From Bradyrhizobium sp. AUGA SZCCT0176 (GTDB lineage Bacteria; Pseudomonadota; Alphaproteobacteria; Rhizobiales; Xanthobacteraceae), in assembly GCF_018130145.1 (NCBI RefSeq), contig NZ_JAFCMB010000015.1:62001-126000 (forward strand): a stretch of 64,000 nt of DNA, in the 5' to 3' direction. The notes beneath the pieces are model-generated. The model made no database searches, was not told the DNA's origin, and saw nothing but the letters and a program-made list of their open reading frames with translations. Shown here piece by piece: positions 16,194 to 25,681 of this stretch. Both the position numbers and the translations under genes were made by a program. Position 1 is the first letter of the stretch. Each line of letters begins with the position of its first letter.

Positions 16194-18689
16194 ATGTCAC
16201 TGTCGCGACGCGAATTGTTGAAGGCGCAGGCCGCCGCTGTCGCAGCCGCGGCCGCCGGCATCGCCGTTCCAGCCGCCGCGCAGCCGGTGGCGGGTGGCGT
16301 CGGATCGCTGGAGATCAAATGGTCCAAGGCGCCGTGCCGGTTCTGCGGTACCGGATGCGGCGTCATGGTGGGCGTCAAGGCCGGCAAGGTCGTCGCCACC
16401 CACGGCGATACGCTCGCCGAGGTCAATCGCGGGCTGAACTGCATCAAGGGCTATTTCCTCTCCAAGATCATGTATGGCGGTGACCGCCTGACCACGCCAT
16501 TACTGCGCAAGAAGGGCGGCGCCTTCGACAAGAACGGCGAACTGACGCCGGTGTCCTGGGACGAAGCCTTCGACGTGATGGCCACCCAGGCCAAGGCTGT
16601 GCTGAAGGAGAAGGGCCCGACCGCGCTCGGCATGTTCGGCTCGGGGCAGTGGACGGTGCCGGAAGGCTATGCCGCCACCAAACTGATGCGTGCCGGCTTT
16701 CGCTCCAACAACCTCGATCCGAATGCCCGCCACTGCATGGCGTCGGCTGCGGTCGCGTTCATGCGCACATTCGGCATGGACGAGCCGATGGGCTGCTACG
16801 ACGATTTCGAGGCGGCGGACGCCTTCGTGCTCTGGGGCTCCAACATGGCGGAGATGCATCCGATCTTGTGGACGCGGCTCACCGACCGGCGACTGAGCCA
16901 CCCGCATGTGAAGGTGGCGGTGCTCTCGACCTTCACCCACCGCAGCTCCGACCTTGCCGACATTCCGATCATATTCAAGCCAGGCACGGATCTGGCGATC
17001 CTGAACTACATCGCCAACCACATCATCACGACCGGGCGGGTCAACCAGGATTTCGTCAAGAACCACACCACCTTCGTCAAGGGAACGGTCGACATCGGGT
17101 ACGGATTGCGCCCGGACCATCCGCTTGAAGTCAAAGCCAAAGGCGCCGCGACAGCCGGCGCGACGCAGCCGATTGACTTCGAGGCCTATGCAGCCTTTGT
17201 GAAGGACTACACGCTCGAGAAGGTATCCGAGCTCACGGGCGTCGAGCGCGGCTTCCTGCAGGAGCTCGCCGAGCTCTACGCCGATCCGAAGCGCAAGGTG
17301 ATGTCGCTCTGGACCATGGGCTTCAACCAGCACGTTCGCGGCGTATGGGCCAATCAGCTGCTCTACAATCTGCATCTCTTGACCGGGAAGATCTCCGAAC
17401 CCGGCAATTCGCCGTTCTCACTGACGGGACAGCCGTCCGCCTGCGGCACGGCGCGCGAAGTCGGCACCTTCGCGCACCGCCTGCCCGCCGACATGGTCGT
17501 CACCAATCCCGAACACCGCAAGCACGCCGAGGACATCTGGCGCGTCCCGAACGGCATCATTCCGGAGAAGCCGGGCTATCACGCAGTCGAACAGGACCGG
17601 ATGCTGAACGACGGCAAGCTGAATTTCTATTGGATCCAGGTGAACAACAATCTGCAGGCCGCGCCGAACTCTTCCCGGGAAACCTATCCGGGCTACCGGA
17701 ATCCGGCGAACTTCATCGTCGTCTCCGACGCCTACCCGACCGTAACGGCGATGGCCGCCGACCTGATTCTGCCGGCGGCGATGTGGGTCGAGAAGGAAGG
17801 CGCCTACGGCAACGCGGAACGGCGTACTCACGTCTGGCGGCAGCTCGTCGACGCACCCGGCGAGGCGCGCTCCGATCTCTGGCAGATGATGGAGTTCTCC
17901 AAGCGCTTTACCACCGACGAGGTGTGGCCCGCGGAGATCCTCGCCGCCAATCCCAACTATCGCGGCAAGACCCTGTTCGAAGTTCTCTTCCGCAACGGCA
18001 ACGTCGACAAGTTCCCGATAAACGAGATCCCGGCCGAGTACGAGAACCGCGAGTCAAAGGCGTTCGGTTTCTACGCGCAGAAGGGCCTGTTCGAGGAATA
18101 CGCCCAGTTCGGCCGCGGCCATGGCCACGATCTCGCATCCTACGACACACTTCACACCAACCGCGGAATGCGCTGGCCCGTCGTCGACGGCAAGGAAACG
18201 AAGTGGCGCTACCGCGAAGGTCTTGATCCCTACGTCAAGCCGGGCAAGGGCGTCGACTTCTACGGCAACAAGGACGGACGGGCGCGGATTATCGCGGTGC
18301 CCTACGAACCGCCCGCGGAATCCCCCGACAAGGAATTCGACATCTGGCTGGTGACTGGCCGTGTGCTCGAACATTGGCACTCCGGCTCCATGACCATGCG
18401 AGTGCCCGAACTCTACAAGGCGTTCCCCGGCGCCCGCGTCTTCATGCATGCGGAAGACGCGCGTGCCCGGGGCATCAATGAGGGCGCGGAGGTCCGCGTG
18501 GTTTCCCGCCGCGGCGAAATCAAGAGCCGCGTCGACACCAAGGGCCGCAACCGGATGCCGCGTGGCGTGGTCTTCGTCCCGTGGTTTGATGCCAGCCAAC
18601 TCATCAACAAGGTGACGCTGGACGCAACCGATCCCATTTCCAAACAGACGGACTTCAAGAAATGCGCGGTCAAGATCATTCCGGCCTGA
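16194..18689 (+). CDS. napA: Periplasmic nitrate reductase catalytic subunit NapA
   Basis: 831 residues, the usual NapA length. A Tat signal (SRRELLK, residues 4-10) precedes a hydrophobic Ala-rich stretch. The [4Fe-4S] cluster ligands are C48, C51, C55 and C83 (CRFCGTGC and LNCIKGY). The molybdenum ligand is C181 in NARHCMASAAVAF. The enzyme reduces nitrate to nitrite with bis-MGD molybdenum in the periplasm, receiving electrons from NapB. Ribosome binding site GGAGA about 8 bases upstream. Its end overlaps the napB start by 28 bases. In rhizobia Nap supports anaerobic nitrate respiration and denitrification. Confidence 0.98.
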   Translation: MSLSRRELLKAQAAAVAAAAAGIAVPAAAQPVAGGVGSLEIKWSKAPCRFCGTGCGVMVGVKAGKVVATHGDTLAEVNRGLNCIKGYFLSKIMYGGDRLTTPLLRKKGGAFDKNGELTPVSWDEAFDVMATQAKAVLKEKGPTALGMFGSGQWTVPEGYAATKLMRAGFRSNNLDPNARHCMASAAVAFMRTFGMDEPMGCYDDFEAADAFVLWGSNMAEMHPILWTRLTDRRLSHPHVKVAVLSTFTHRSSDLADIPIIFKPGTDLAILNYIANHIITTGRVNQDFVKNHTTFVKGTVDIGYGLRPDHPLEVKAKGAATAGATQPIDFEAYAAFVKDYTLEKVSELTGVERGFLQELAELYADPKRKVMSLWTMGFNQHVRGVWANQLLYNLHLLTGKISEPGNSPFSLTGQPSACGTAREVGTFAHRLPADMVVTNPEHRKHAEDIWRVPNGIIPEKPGYHAVEQDRMLNDGKLNFYWIQVNNNLQAAPNSSRETYPGYRNPANFIVVSDAYPTVTAMAADLILPAAMWVEKEGAYGNAERRTHVWRQLVDAPGEARSDLWQMMEFSKRFTTDEVWPAEILAANPNYRGKTLFEVLFRNGNVDKFPINEIPAEYENRESKAFGFYAQKGLFEEYAQFGRGHGHDLASYDTLHTNRGMRWPVVDGKETKWRYREGLDPYVKPGKGVDFYGNKDGRARIIAVPYEPPAESPDKEFDIWLVTGRVLEHWHSGSMTMRVPELYKAFPGARVFMHAEDARARGINEGAEVRVVSRRGEIKSRVDTKGRNRMPRGVVFVPWFDASQLINKVTLDATDPISKQTDFKKCAVKIIPA

Positions 18690-19171
18690 AGCGACTTCGC
18701 ACGCCTCTGGCGAGCTCACTGCTCGGCGGCTTGCTGGTGTTCATCTGCGGCGCGATCTACGCCCAGACCGCCCCCCAGAATCCGCCTCAGATCGTACCCC
18801 GCGTGACCGGTGCAGCCTCCCCGATGGGCGACGTGCCAGCGGCGCCCCTGGCCCGACCGGTCGTCGACGACAAGCGATTGATGCGCAATTATCCGGAGCA
18901 ACCGCCCATCATCCCGCACTCGATCGATAATTATCAGCTCACGCTGAAGACCAACCGCTGCCTCGATTGCCACCGACGCCAGTTCACCGAAGGCTCGGGG
19001 GCGCCGATGATCAGCGTCACCCATTTCATGGACCGCGACGGGCAAGTTCTCGCCGACGTGACGCCGCGCCGATACTTCTGCACCGCCTGTCACGTCCAGC
19101 AGACGGATGCCCAGCCGCTCGTGCCGAGCACCTTCAGGGACATGCTTCTCGTCGAACCCGGAAAGAAGTGA
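18662..19171 (+). CDS. napB: Diheme cytochrome c subunit NapB
   Basis: 169 residues with an uncleaved-looking N-terminal extension, a signal segment (about 15-35, ending YAQ) and two CxxCH heme sites, CLDCH at 100-104 and CTACH at 140-144. The surrounding MISVTHFMDRDG and PRRYFCTACHVQQTDAQPLV are typical. It passes electrons from NapC to NapA in the periplasm. Translation is probably coupled to napA, since the genes overlap. Confidence 0.97.
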   Translation: MRGQDHSGLKRLRTPLASSLLGGLLVFICGAIYAQTAPQNPPQIVPRVTGAASPMGDVPAAPLARPVVDDKRLMRNYPEQPPIIPHSIDNYQLTLKTNRCLDCHRRQFTEGSGAPMISVTHFMDRDGQVLADVTPRRYFCTACHVQQTDAQPLVPSTFRDMLLVEPGKK

Positions 19172-19180
19172 GAAGCCTGC

Positions 19181-19873
19181 ATGCAGCGAGTCAGGGCACT
19201 CCTCATCTGGTTCTGGCGGATTGCCAGCCGCCCAAGCGCGCATTTGAGCCTGGGCTTCCTCGCACTCGGCGGTTTCGTCTGCGGCGTGATGTTCTGGGGC
19301 GCCTTCAACACCGCGCTGGAAGTCACCAACACCGAGAAGTTCTGCACCTCCTGTCACGAAATGCGCGACAACGTCTTCCAGGAGTTGCAGCACACGCCCC
19401 ATTTCTCCAACCGCTCGGGCGTCCGCGCCACCTGCCCCGACTGCCACGTTCCGCACGACTGGACGGATAAGATCGCACGCAAGATGCAAGCATCGAAGGA
19501 AGTCTGGGGCAAGATCTTCGGCACCATCGATACCAGGCAGAAATTTCAGGCCCACCGTCTCGAACTCGCCAAGAACGAGTGGGGGCGGATGAAAGCCAAC
19601 GATTCGCTGGAATGTCGCAACTGCCATTCTTCGGCGGCGATGGACTTCACCAAGCAAACGCGGCGTGCGGCGGAAATCCACGCAAAGTTTCTCGTACCCG
19701 GCGACAAAACCTGCATCGACTGCCACAAGGGCATTGCACACGAACTACCCGACATGACTGGCATCGAACCGGGCTGGCTGCCAGCGCCCGAAATGAGGGA
19801 TCGTCAAAGTCAATTTGACGTTCCCGAACACGACCTCTTGCGTTATCTGGCAGCCACAAAGGCCGACCGGTAA
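19181..19873 (+). CDS. napC: Membrane-anchored tetraheme cytochrome c NapC
   Basis: 230 residues of the NapC/NirT family: one N-terminal transmembrane helix (about 22-44) and four CxxCH sites, CTSCH (55-59), CPDCH (85-89), CRNCH (145-149) and CIDCH (178-182). It oxidises quinol and hands electrons to NapB. Last gene of the operon, nine bases after napB. No strong terminator was seen in the 248 bases that follow. Confidence 0.97.
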   Translation: MQRVRALLIWFWRIASRPSAHLSLGFLALGGFVCGVMFWGAFNTALEVTNTEKFCTSCHEMRDNVFQELQHTPHFSNRSGVRATCPDCHVPHDWTDKIARKMQASKEVWGKIFGTIDTRQKFQAHRLELAKNEWGRMKANDSLECRNCHSSAAMDFTKQTRRAAEIHAKFLVPGDKTCIDCHKGIAHELPDMTGIEPGWLPAPEMRDRQSQFDVPEHDLLRYLAATKADR

Positions 19874-20121
19874 CCCGTGTGGCGAAGTAGTCTCGTCAGC
19901 TGCTTTCGGCAATGTCCGAACTGGGTCACTTTTCTTGACTCCATAACTTGGATGTCCGTTCCACGCTCAGGAGCAGACATCGTTAGGCCGGCCGGGCGAT
20001 TGAGCCGAAGGCATCCGCGCTACCAACTCTGGAGCAGCGATTGAACTTTCAAGTTGTCATGAGCGACAGACGCAAACGGATGATAGCGGGTTGGGATGGC
20101 CAACCGCATAACGGACAACCC

Positions 20122-20787
20122 ATGCGTATTCTTCTCATATCGCTTTTGCTGTTTGCGACCTCCGCGGCTGCGCAACCCGCGCCTGCCATCGACTGCGACG
20201 CGATCAAGAACTCCACCGTTCCCGTTGAGTTGGCCTATCATGGTCAGGACGGCACGAGGACAGTCGTTCAGGCCCATCGAGACACATCGGGCGGCAGGGT
20301 TGTATGGACTCACCAGACACAGCCATCCACGCGCCCAAACCCACCCGTCTTCGTGACGAAGGCAATCTATGTCGATGGAACCATCGCATCGGCGGACTGG
20401 ACGACACCTTACGCCGGCAAATACTCGCATCACACATTGAAGTATACGCCTGATGGACTCCCCAGGCATTTTGATCGTCGATCTGATTTGACGTACAAGA
20501 TGCGTGCGGTATCAACGGACGGTGAGAATATTACTCAAGAGAAAACCAGTACGATCTCCTACAAGTTCAAGTCGGAAGGAACAGTCGCGGTTGGATCCTG
20601 CGTTCTCCAGGTGATCCATGGCGAGAGCGAAAACACCAACGAGGCCGGCCGCACACGTCGTAGCTTTCAACTCTACTTCCCGGAGCTACAGATAATGGCC
20701 ACGGCGACCGATGCGGAGCCCATTGTCGATGGTCTCAGCACGGTCCTTTCCGAGATCAAGCCGGTCAACGCCCGCAGGGCGGATTGA
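20122..20787 (+). CDS. Exported hypothetical protein
   Basis: The Met at 20122 begins a clear signal peptide (MRILLISLLLFATSAAAQPA); the frame is open to a TTG at 20041, but that extension is hydrophilic and unlikely. The mature part, about 200 residues, is beta-rich with two cysteines and no recognised motif. Its base composition is somewhat lower in GC than the nap genes. Probably periplasmic; function unknown. Confidence 0.7.
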   Translation: MRILLISLLLFATSAAAQPAPAIDCDAIKNSTVPVELAYHGQDGTRTVVQAHRDTSGGRVVWTHQTQPSTRPNPPVFVTKAIYVDGTIASADWTTPYAGKYSHHTLKYTPDGLPRHFDRRSDLTYKMRAVSTDGENITQEKTSTISYKFKSEGTVAVGSCVLQVIHGESENTNEAGRTRRSFQLYFPELQIMATATDAEPIVDGLSTVLSEIKPVNARRAD

Positions 20788-20796
20788 GCAGCGCGC

Positions 20797-21474
20797 CTAG
20801 TTCTCGAAACCGACGAACACCGTGGCTTCCTCGACGGACTTTCGTTCGGACACCACCGCATTGGCCGGGAAACTTTCATCCGGCCAGCCCAGCGCGATGC
20901 TTTTCATGATGACCTGATCGTCGGCTATGCCGGCGTGCTCGCGTACCACGGGCGATTGCATGATGCCCTGACTGTTGATCACGGCGCCCAGCCCGCGAGA
21001 CCAGGCAGCATTGACCAGGGCGGTCGCCACGGCGCCGCAATCGAAGGGCGTATCGTCGCTGCCATCCAGCACGCGGTCATAAGTGATAATCACGCATACA
21101 GGCGCGTCGAATTGACGGAAGCCGCGCAATACCCAGTCCTGGCGCTTGTCCTTGTCATCGCGCGCGATCCCCATTGCGGAGAATAATTGCTTGGCTACCC
21201 CAACCTGCCTGTCGCGGTGCGGACCTGCAAAGGCCTGACCGGTGCGGAATTCGCGCGACTGCGGTATGCCCGCCACCATCCGCTCGGTGTTCCCGGCGCG
21301 GATCCGGTCCAGCGGTTCGCCGGTGATGACATAGAAATTCCAGGGCTGGGTGTTCATCGACGACGGAGCGCGCATCGCCAGACCGATGATTTCCGCAATC
21401 AGCTCCTTGGGTACCGGATCGGGCTTGTAACCGCGGATACTTCGGCGACCGAGGATAACGTCATCAAACTTCAT
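20797..21474 (-). CDS. Nitroreductase family flavoprotein
   Basis: 225 residues with the family start RRSIRGYKPDPVP (FMN phosphate-binding Arg-Arg-Ser-x-Arg), MRAPSSMNTQPWNF in the usual place, and the C-terminal loop IALGWPDESFPANAV. These enzymes use FMN and NAD(P)H to reduce nitro compounds or quinones. It lies tail-to-tail with the exported protein. The gene is followed upstream by 219 bases before the stress-protein gene. Confidence 0.92.
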   Translation of the reverse strand: MKFDDVILGRRSIRGYKPDPVPKELIAEIIGLAMRAPSSMNTQPWNFYVITGEPLDRIRAGNTERMVAGIPQSREFRTGQAFAGPHRDRQVGVAKQLFSAMGIARDDKDKRQDWVLRGFRQFDAPVCVIITYDRVLDGSDDTPFDCGAVATALVNAAWSRGLGAVINSQGIMQSPVVREHAGIADDQVIMKSIALGWPDESFPANAVVSERKSVEEATVFVGFEN

Positions 21475-21693
21475 GTGTCCAAGATTCCCCAGATGACTTT
21501 TGAAGGCTCGATTTTTGAAGGCTGGATTTTCGCGGTTTCTTCGCCTTCGCGCAAGTCAGACGCAAGGTTCGGACGTACCGTCACCTCGGGCAGCCTGATC
21601 CGGCAGTGGCATCCGGTTTGCGTCAAAGCAAGCCCGTAGGGCGGTTTGAGCAGACTTGTCCGCCCTATCAGCTGTCACCGTAACAAGATCCGA

Positions 21694-22515
21694 TCAATGC
21701 GACATCAATGTCGGTCTGGTCATCGAGGCAAGCATACCACGCGTCGTCCCACCCAGAATAAATTCCCGCAGCCGGGAATGCCCGTACCCGCCCATGACAA
21801 TGAGGTCGGCACCCGTATCGGCTGCATATGACAGGATTGCATTGTAAACACCGATCTTGCTGACGGGGATGCGCTCAATCCTGGCGTTTACTCCGTGACG
21901 GGTCAGATGGGTCGCGATGTCAGCACCCGGAAGGTCTGCGCTTTTGGCGCTCTGAGTGTCCGCAACAACAATACTCGTCGTGCCGGAGCGGATAAGAAAC
22001 GGCATGGCATCGGCGACCGCTCGGGCGGCTGCCCGGCTGCCATCCCAGCACACCATGACATGATCGAGTTTGAGGCGCTCCTTCTGAATAAAAGGTACGA
22101 TGAGCACCGGTCTTCCGGATTCGAACAGCGCTGCCTCAAGGACGATATTCGTGGTTCGATGATCCCGGTCCCCTTCAAATTGGCCAATGACGGAAAGATC
22201 GAATCGTCTTGCGATATGCGCAAACCGGGTTGGCCCGTCGCCGACGTCAGTTTCAATTCTCCGTGTTTCGGCTGAAACGCCGGCGCGACGCGTCGCCTCG
22301 TCAAACGCGGTGGCCACGGACTCTGCGCGTTTGTGAGCTTCAACTTGCTGGGCTCGAATAAAGTTAGCGGACAGGTCAACGTCACCAACCACTGCCGGAT
22401 AGAAGGCGGTCCCCATGATGTGTGCGCCGAATGTTTCCGCAACCGACAAGGCGTAATTGGAAACGCCATCTTGCGATGTACCGTAAGACAGGTTGACAAG
22501 AATATCTTTGATCAT
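21694..22515 (-). CDS. Universal stress protein (tandem UspA domains)
   Basis: 273 residues comprising two Usp-like halves. The C-terminal half ends with the ATP-binding-type signature VMGGYGHSRLREFILGGTTR, matching G-x2-G-x9-G(S/T), and the N-terminal half begins MIKDILVNLSYG. Usp proteins of this kind are often induced under oxygen limitation; no FixK box was found in the 450 bases upstream here. Cytoplasmic. Confidence 0.9.
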   Translation of the reverse strand: MIKDILVNLSYGTSQDGVSNYALSVAETFGAHIMGTAFYPAVVGDVDLSANFIRAQQVEAHKRAESVATAFDEATRRAGVSAETRRIETDVGDGPTRFAHIARRFDLSVIGQFEGDRDHRTTNIVLEAALFESGRPVLIVPFIQKERLKLDHVMVCWDGSRAAARAVADAMPFLIRSGTTSIVVADTQSAKSADLPGADIATHLTRHGVNARIERIPVSKIGVYNAILSYAADTGADLIVMGGYGHSRLREFILGGTTRGMLASMTRPTLMSH

Positions 22516-22965
22516 GGCTCTGCCTCCTGTGAGGTGATCGCGTAACTACGCAAATTCCAGTGCCCATCTTTATCCCGGCGGCGCACTATTCCCGTGTCCC
22601 GGGAGCTGCGTGCCGATTCGAGTAACAGGGCAGACGGGTCCACGCTGCATGCCATCGAGACACTCCTGATCCGGCCGTCACCAGATGGCGGTCAGGCTGA
22701 GACTTCAAGCGATCGTGTCAGCGGTTGATGAAATCACGATCGGTCATCCGTTCCCAGGCTGCAAACGAGATCACCAATATACGGGACGGAAGTTCGATTT
22801 GATCGCTCTGTCTCCATGAGTGCAATGTGACTAAACGTATCAGTGCCGATCGCCTGCATTGATTCCTCGTGTCGCACGCGCGACATTGCCAAAATGCAAA
22901 TGCATTGCTCAAAACTCAAAATGTCATCTTTGCCTTCCGTATTTTGGGCGATTTCAGAAAAAATA
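22516..22965. other. Intergenic region without a supported gene
   Basis: Open frames of 64-140 codons cross it on both strands, but none has protein-like composition beyond the edges of neighbouring genes. No repeat, terminator or FixK-type box was recognised. Confidence 0.4.
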
Positions 22966-23805
22966 TCACGAACCCGCAAAATCCTGCGGCGTGAAGTTGA
23001 GGTCGAGCACCTTCCATTCGCCGTAACGGTCGACCGGCAGCATCGCATAGGGCTGGCAGGCTTCCAGCGCGCTGATGGCGCTGCGCATCAACAGCGGGCC
23101 CTTGGCGGAAGCGCTGGCCTCGATCAGCTGCGGCTCCGCCGCGAGCTTGCCGTCCTGGCCCATGAACACGCGCAGCTTGACCTTGACGTCGTCGGAGCCT
23201 TTCAACGCGGGCGGAAGTTTCGAGCAGGTCCGCAAGTGCCGCCGGAACGCCGCGACGACGCTTGAATTGACGTCGGCGGACGTGGTCGCGGGTGCGTCGA
23301 AATTGTCTTTGCCCTTGTCGCCGGATGACGGCGCGCTCGGCGAAATCGGCGGCGGCAGACCGAGCAGGACGTTGTATTTGAGTGTCAGGTCAGGCTCGGG
23401 CGGCTTGTAGGCCGGTGCCTGCGTCACTCCCTGCGGTGGCGTGGCTGGCTGCGGCGCCGGGCTCGGTGCGGCCAACGCCTGCTTCTGCGGCGGCGGCGGC
23501 GGTGGTTGTTGAACCGCAGGTGGTTGAACCGCAGGCGCCGGCGGGACGGGCTTGTCGAGCGCGGTGAAATCAGGTTGCGGCGTCGGCGTCGCAACCAGTT
23601 CGGGCGTCTTCTCGATGTCGGCCTTCTGGGGGATGTCTTGCTTTTCAGGAATATCTTGCGGCGCGACGATATCGACCGCGATCGACTCAGGTGTCACAGC
23701 GCCGAACGGATGCACGTCGGAGAACACGAACAGCAACGCCAGCAGCGACAGATGGGCAATCGCCGATGCGGTCATGTCCGAAGGTATGATCTGGCGCAGG
23801 TTCAT
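22966..23805 (-). CDS. TonB/TolA-like energy-transducing or envelope protein
   Basis: From ATG 23805 the 279-residue product has one N-terminal membrane helix (about 10-30, IAHLSLLALLFVFSDVHPF), a long Pro/Ala/Gln-rich periplasmic linker (about 50-165), and a C-terminal globular domain with the TonB/TolA-like pattern VVAAFRRHLRTCSKLPPALKG...VKLRVFMGQDGKLAAEPQLIEAS, with two cysteines. Such proteins span the periplasm. No exbB/exbD or tolQR genes are nearby. It follows the aldo/keto reductase gene by 52 bases on the same strand. Confidence 0.82.
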   Translation of the reverse strand: MNLRQIIPSDMTASAIAHLSLLALLFVFSDVHPFGAVTPESIAVDIVAPQDIPEKQDIPQKADIEKTPELVATPTPQPDFTALDKPVPPAPAVQPPAVQQPPPPPPQKQALAAPSPAPQPATPPQGVTQAPAYKPPEPDLTLKYNVLLGLPPPISPSAPSSGDKGKDNFDAPATTSADVNSSVVAAFRRHLRTCSKLPPALKGSDDVKVKLRVFMGQDGKLAAEPQLIEASASAKGPLLMRSAISALEACQPYAMLPVDRYGEWKVLDLNFTPQDFAGS

Positions 23806-23857
23806 CGTACCAAGACAATCGATGGGCTTCGAGCATACCGCCCGGCGCGACCGCCGC

Positions 23858-24676
23858 TCAATCCCATTTCGGCGCAAAGCCGAAATTGGTGAGCCGGCCG
23901 CTGGCGCTGCCCATCCCGGAAATCTCGCGCATGTCATCGTCCGACAGTTCGAAATCGAATATCTCGATATTTTCAGACAGCCGCTCCAGCTTCGACGTCC
24001 GCGGGATCGCCGCCACGTTCTGCTGCACCAGCCAGCGCAGGCACACTTGCGCTGATGTCTTGCGATAGCGGTCGCCGATCCGCAGCAAGGTCTGGTCGTT
24101 CTTGACGCGGCCCTTGGCGACCGGGCTATAGGCCACCAGCGCCATGCCATGGCGCGCGCAGGCTTCCCTCACCTTGGCCTGGTCCAGATAGGGATGGTAT
24201 TCGACCTGGTCGCAGACCAGCGGCTCCGGGCACGCCGCCACCGCCTCCTCGATCAGGGCCACGGTGAAATTGGAAACGCCGATATGCCGGGCAAGCCCAA
24301 GCTGCTTGACCCGCGCCAGCGCGCCCAGCGTCTCCGACAGCGGCACCTGCGGATTGGGCCAGTGCAGCAGCAACAGGTCGATCTCGGTCAGGCGCAATCT
24401 GGCGAGACTTTCCTTCGCCGATCGCTCGAGATCGTTGGGCGCGAAATGCGTGGTCCAGATTTTCGTCGTGACGAACACCTCGCCGCGCTTGACGCCGGAG
24501 CCGCGCAGCCCCTCGCCCACTTCGCGTTCGTTCTCGTAGACCTGCGCGGTGTCGATGTGGCGATAGCCGAGCCGCAGCGCCTGCTCGACCAGGCGCGCAC
24601 AGGTTCGTCCGCGCAATTCCCAGGTGCCGAGCCCGATCGCCGGGATTTTTGCGCCGTTGGCTTCGATGAAATGCAT
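23858..24676 (-). CDS. Aldo/keto reductase
   Basis: 272 residues of the AKR fold: DTAQVYENEREVG contains the catalytic Asp and Tyr, TTKIW the Lys and LLLLHWP the His; the NADPH-binding end has AIPRTSKLERLSENI. It resembles 2,5-diketo-gluconate/methylglyoxal-type reductases. The ATG at 24676 is the natural start. Probably cotranscribed with the TolA-like gene downstream, though no functional link is evident. Confidence 0.93.
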   Translation of the reverse strand: MHFIEANGAKIPAIGLGTWELRGRTCARLVEQALRLGYRHIDTAQVYENEREVGEGLRGSGVKRGEVFVTTKIWTTHFAPNDLERSAKESLARLRLTEIDLLLLHWPNPQVPLSETLGALARVKQLGLARHIGVSNFTVALIEEAVAACPEPLVCDQVEYHPYLDQAKVREACARHGMALVAYSPVAKGRVKNDQTLLRIGDRYRKTSAQVCLRWLVQQNVAAIPRTSKLERLSENIEIFDFELSDDDMREISGMGSASGRLTNFGFAPKWD

Positions 24677-24715
24677 CGCCCATTATGGGCCGTCGGCAGC
24701 TCAGTGCCAACACAT

Positions 24716-24815
24716 AACGGTTTCGAGCGAGGTGGATTGCGGCTCGCACGGCAATCAAGTTTAGGCAGATTGCGTAGACTTATCTGCGGTAGAAAACGCG
24801 TCAAAAGAGTCTGGG
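24716..24815. repeat. Dispersed GACGCG/TAGAGCG repeat, copy 2
   Basis: In inverted orientation relative to copy 3 (29871-30005) and sharing with it an extra segment of about 50 bp that contains ATAAGTCTACGCAATCTG. Located just upstream of the aldo/keto reductase start. Confidence 0.75.
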
Positions 24816-24945
24816 CCGTGTACCCATGAACCCGGCGGCGTGATGCGACGAAGGCCACGTCCGCTCTGCCCGTAAGGCGACCAAGTTCGTGCGACCGCGC
24901 AATATGTCGCTCGCCTCCAGGATGCGAGCCACACCGGCACATCCC

Positions 24946-24974
24946 TTGATTTGGCGCGATTTCTGTGGTAGCTA
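24946..24974 (+). promoter_or_regulatory. Possible promoter for a leaderless small transcript
   Basis: TTGATT (24946-24951) and TAGCTA (24969-24974) are separated by 17 bases. Transcription would start about 24981, at the A of an ATG. Confidence 0.4.
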
Positions 24975-24980
24975 CGCTTC

Positions 24981-25058
24981 ATGATCAACGTCGTGCGCAC
25001 CGCGAACCGTAAAAACGTAACCCGCTCTCGCTGGGCCGTGGAAGGAGTCGTGCGCTAG
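24981..25058 (+). CDS. Possible leaderless leader peptide (25 residues)
   Basis: ATG at 24981 opens a 25-codon frame, MINVVRTANRKNVTRSRWAV plus EGVVR, ending at 25058. It begins where the promoter above would start transcription, so the message would be leaderless, and is followed after 27 bases by a strong terminator. This is the arrangement of attenuator leader peptides such as leaderless trpL in rhizobia. Arg and Val are over-represented (five each). Whether it is translated, or whether the segment is a small RNA of about 140 bases, cannot be decided from sequence. Confidence 0.4.
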   Translation: MINVVRTANRKNVTRSRWAVEGVVR

Positions 25059-25085
25059 AAATTCGACGACGCGATCTTTTCACCA

Positions 25086-25118
25086 GGCCCCGCCGGCATC
25101 GGACGGGGCCTTTTGTTT
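25086..25118 (+). terminator. Rho-independent terminator between the 25-codon ORF and the DUF1127 gene
   Basis: GGCCCCG (from 25086) pairs with CGGGGCC (ending 25110) over an 11-base inner region with further pairing, then TTTTGTTT. It lies 39 bases before the DUF1127 start codon, so it could attenuate that gene. Confidence 0.75.
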
Positions 25119-25156
25119 GGCCATGCTCCCTGCCGGCGCAACAGCAGGAGCATCCG

Positions 25157-25564
25157 ATGCCACCCCAACAGACGAACATCACATCCGGGACCGAGCGCGA
25201 TGCCGCAGGGCTCGGCCTCGACCTGCCCGTCGCATTGGCGAGAGACGCCATGGACGAGGCTCTGGCAGCAGCGCGCTTCAATGCGTCCATTGCAACGCTC
25301 GATGACGCGTTGTCGGAAAGGGATGCTGCTGGACCAACGGCCGCATCGACGCGGAACGTCCTCGGCTTGCTCAAGCGATATTGGCGTGCGTTTCAGGAGC
25401 GGCGCCAACACCAGCGCTTGCGAGCCGGCTTGGCTTACCTGAGCGACAGAGAGCTGATGGACATCGGCCTGACGCGCGATGAGATCGACCACATCACACC
25501 TCAACGCGCTATCGACAGGATCAGAGATAGCGCGATGTACCTCTTGAGCCGTGGCGGGATGTAA
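25157..25564 (+). CDS. DUF1127 domain protein
   Basis: 135 residues; the DUF1127 motif YLSDRELMDIGLTRDEIDHI lies at about 94-115, preceded by an Arg/Gln-rich helix (KRYWRAFQERRQHQRLRAG). The N-terminal 70 residues are an Ala/Asp-rich extension, making it longer than the usual 45-70-residue DUF1127 proteins. Small DUF1127 proteins in Agrobacterium and Rhodobacter influence RNA turnover and phosphate or carbon metabolism; whether this larger one does is unknown. Confidence 0.82.
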   Translation: MPPQQTNITSGTERDAAGLGLDLPVALARDAMDEALAAARFNASIATLDDALSERDAAGPTAASTRNVLGLLKRYWRAFQERRQHQRLRAGLAYLSDRELMDIGLTRDEIDHITPQRAIDRIRDSAMYLLSRGGM

Positions 25565-25681
25565 CCGATCAACCGTCACATGCGGACTGCGCTTTGCGAA
25601 CAAGCGGCGGTCAGCGCGGCTGCCTGCCTTCGTTGAGTTTGCGTCAATCAGGCTATGGCCGCGCCTTGGTGAGTCCGCGTC

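Noticed and set aside
22734..23048. 104-codon frame upstream of the TolA-like gene
   Set aside because: No ribosome binding site, poor composition and overlap with the end of the TolA-like gene.
23806..24150. N-terminal extension of the TolA-like protein
   Set aside because: It would overlap the aldo/keto reductase gene; the membrane helix begins just after the Met at 23805.
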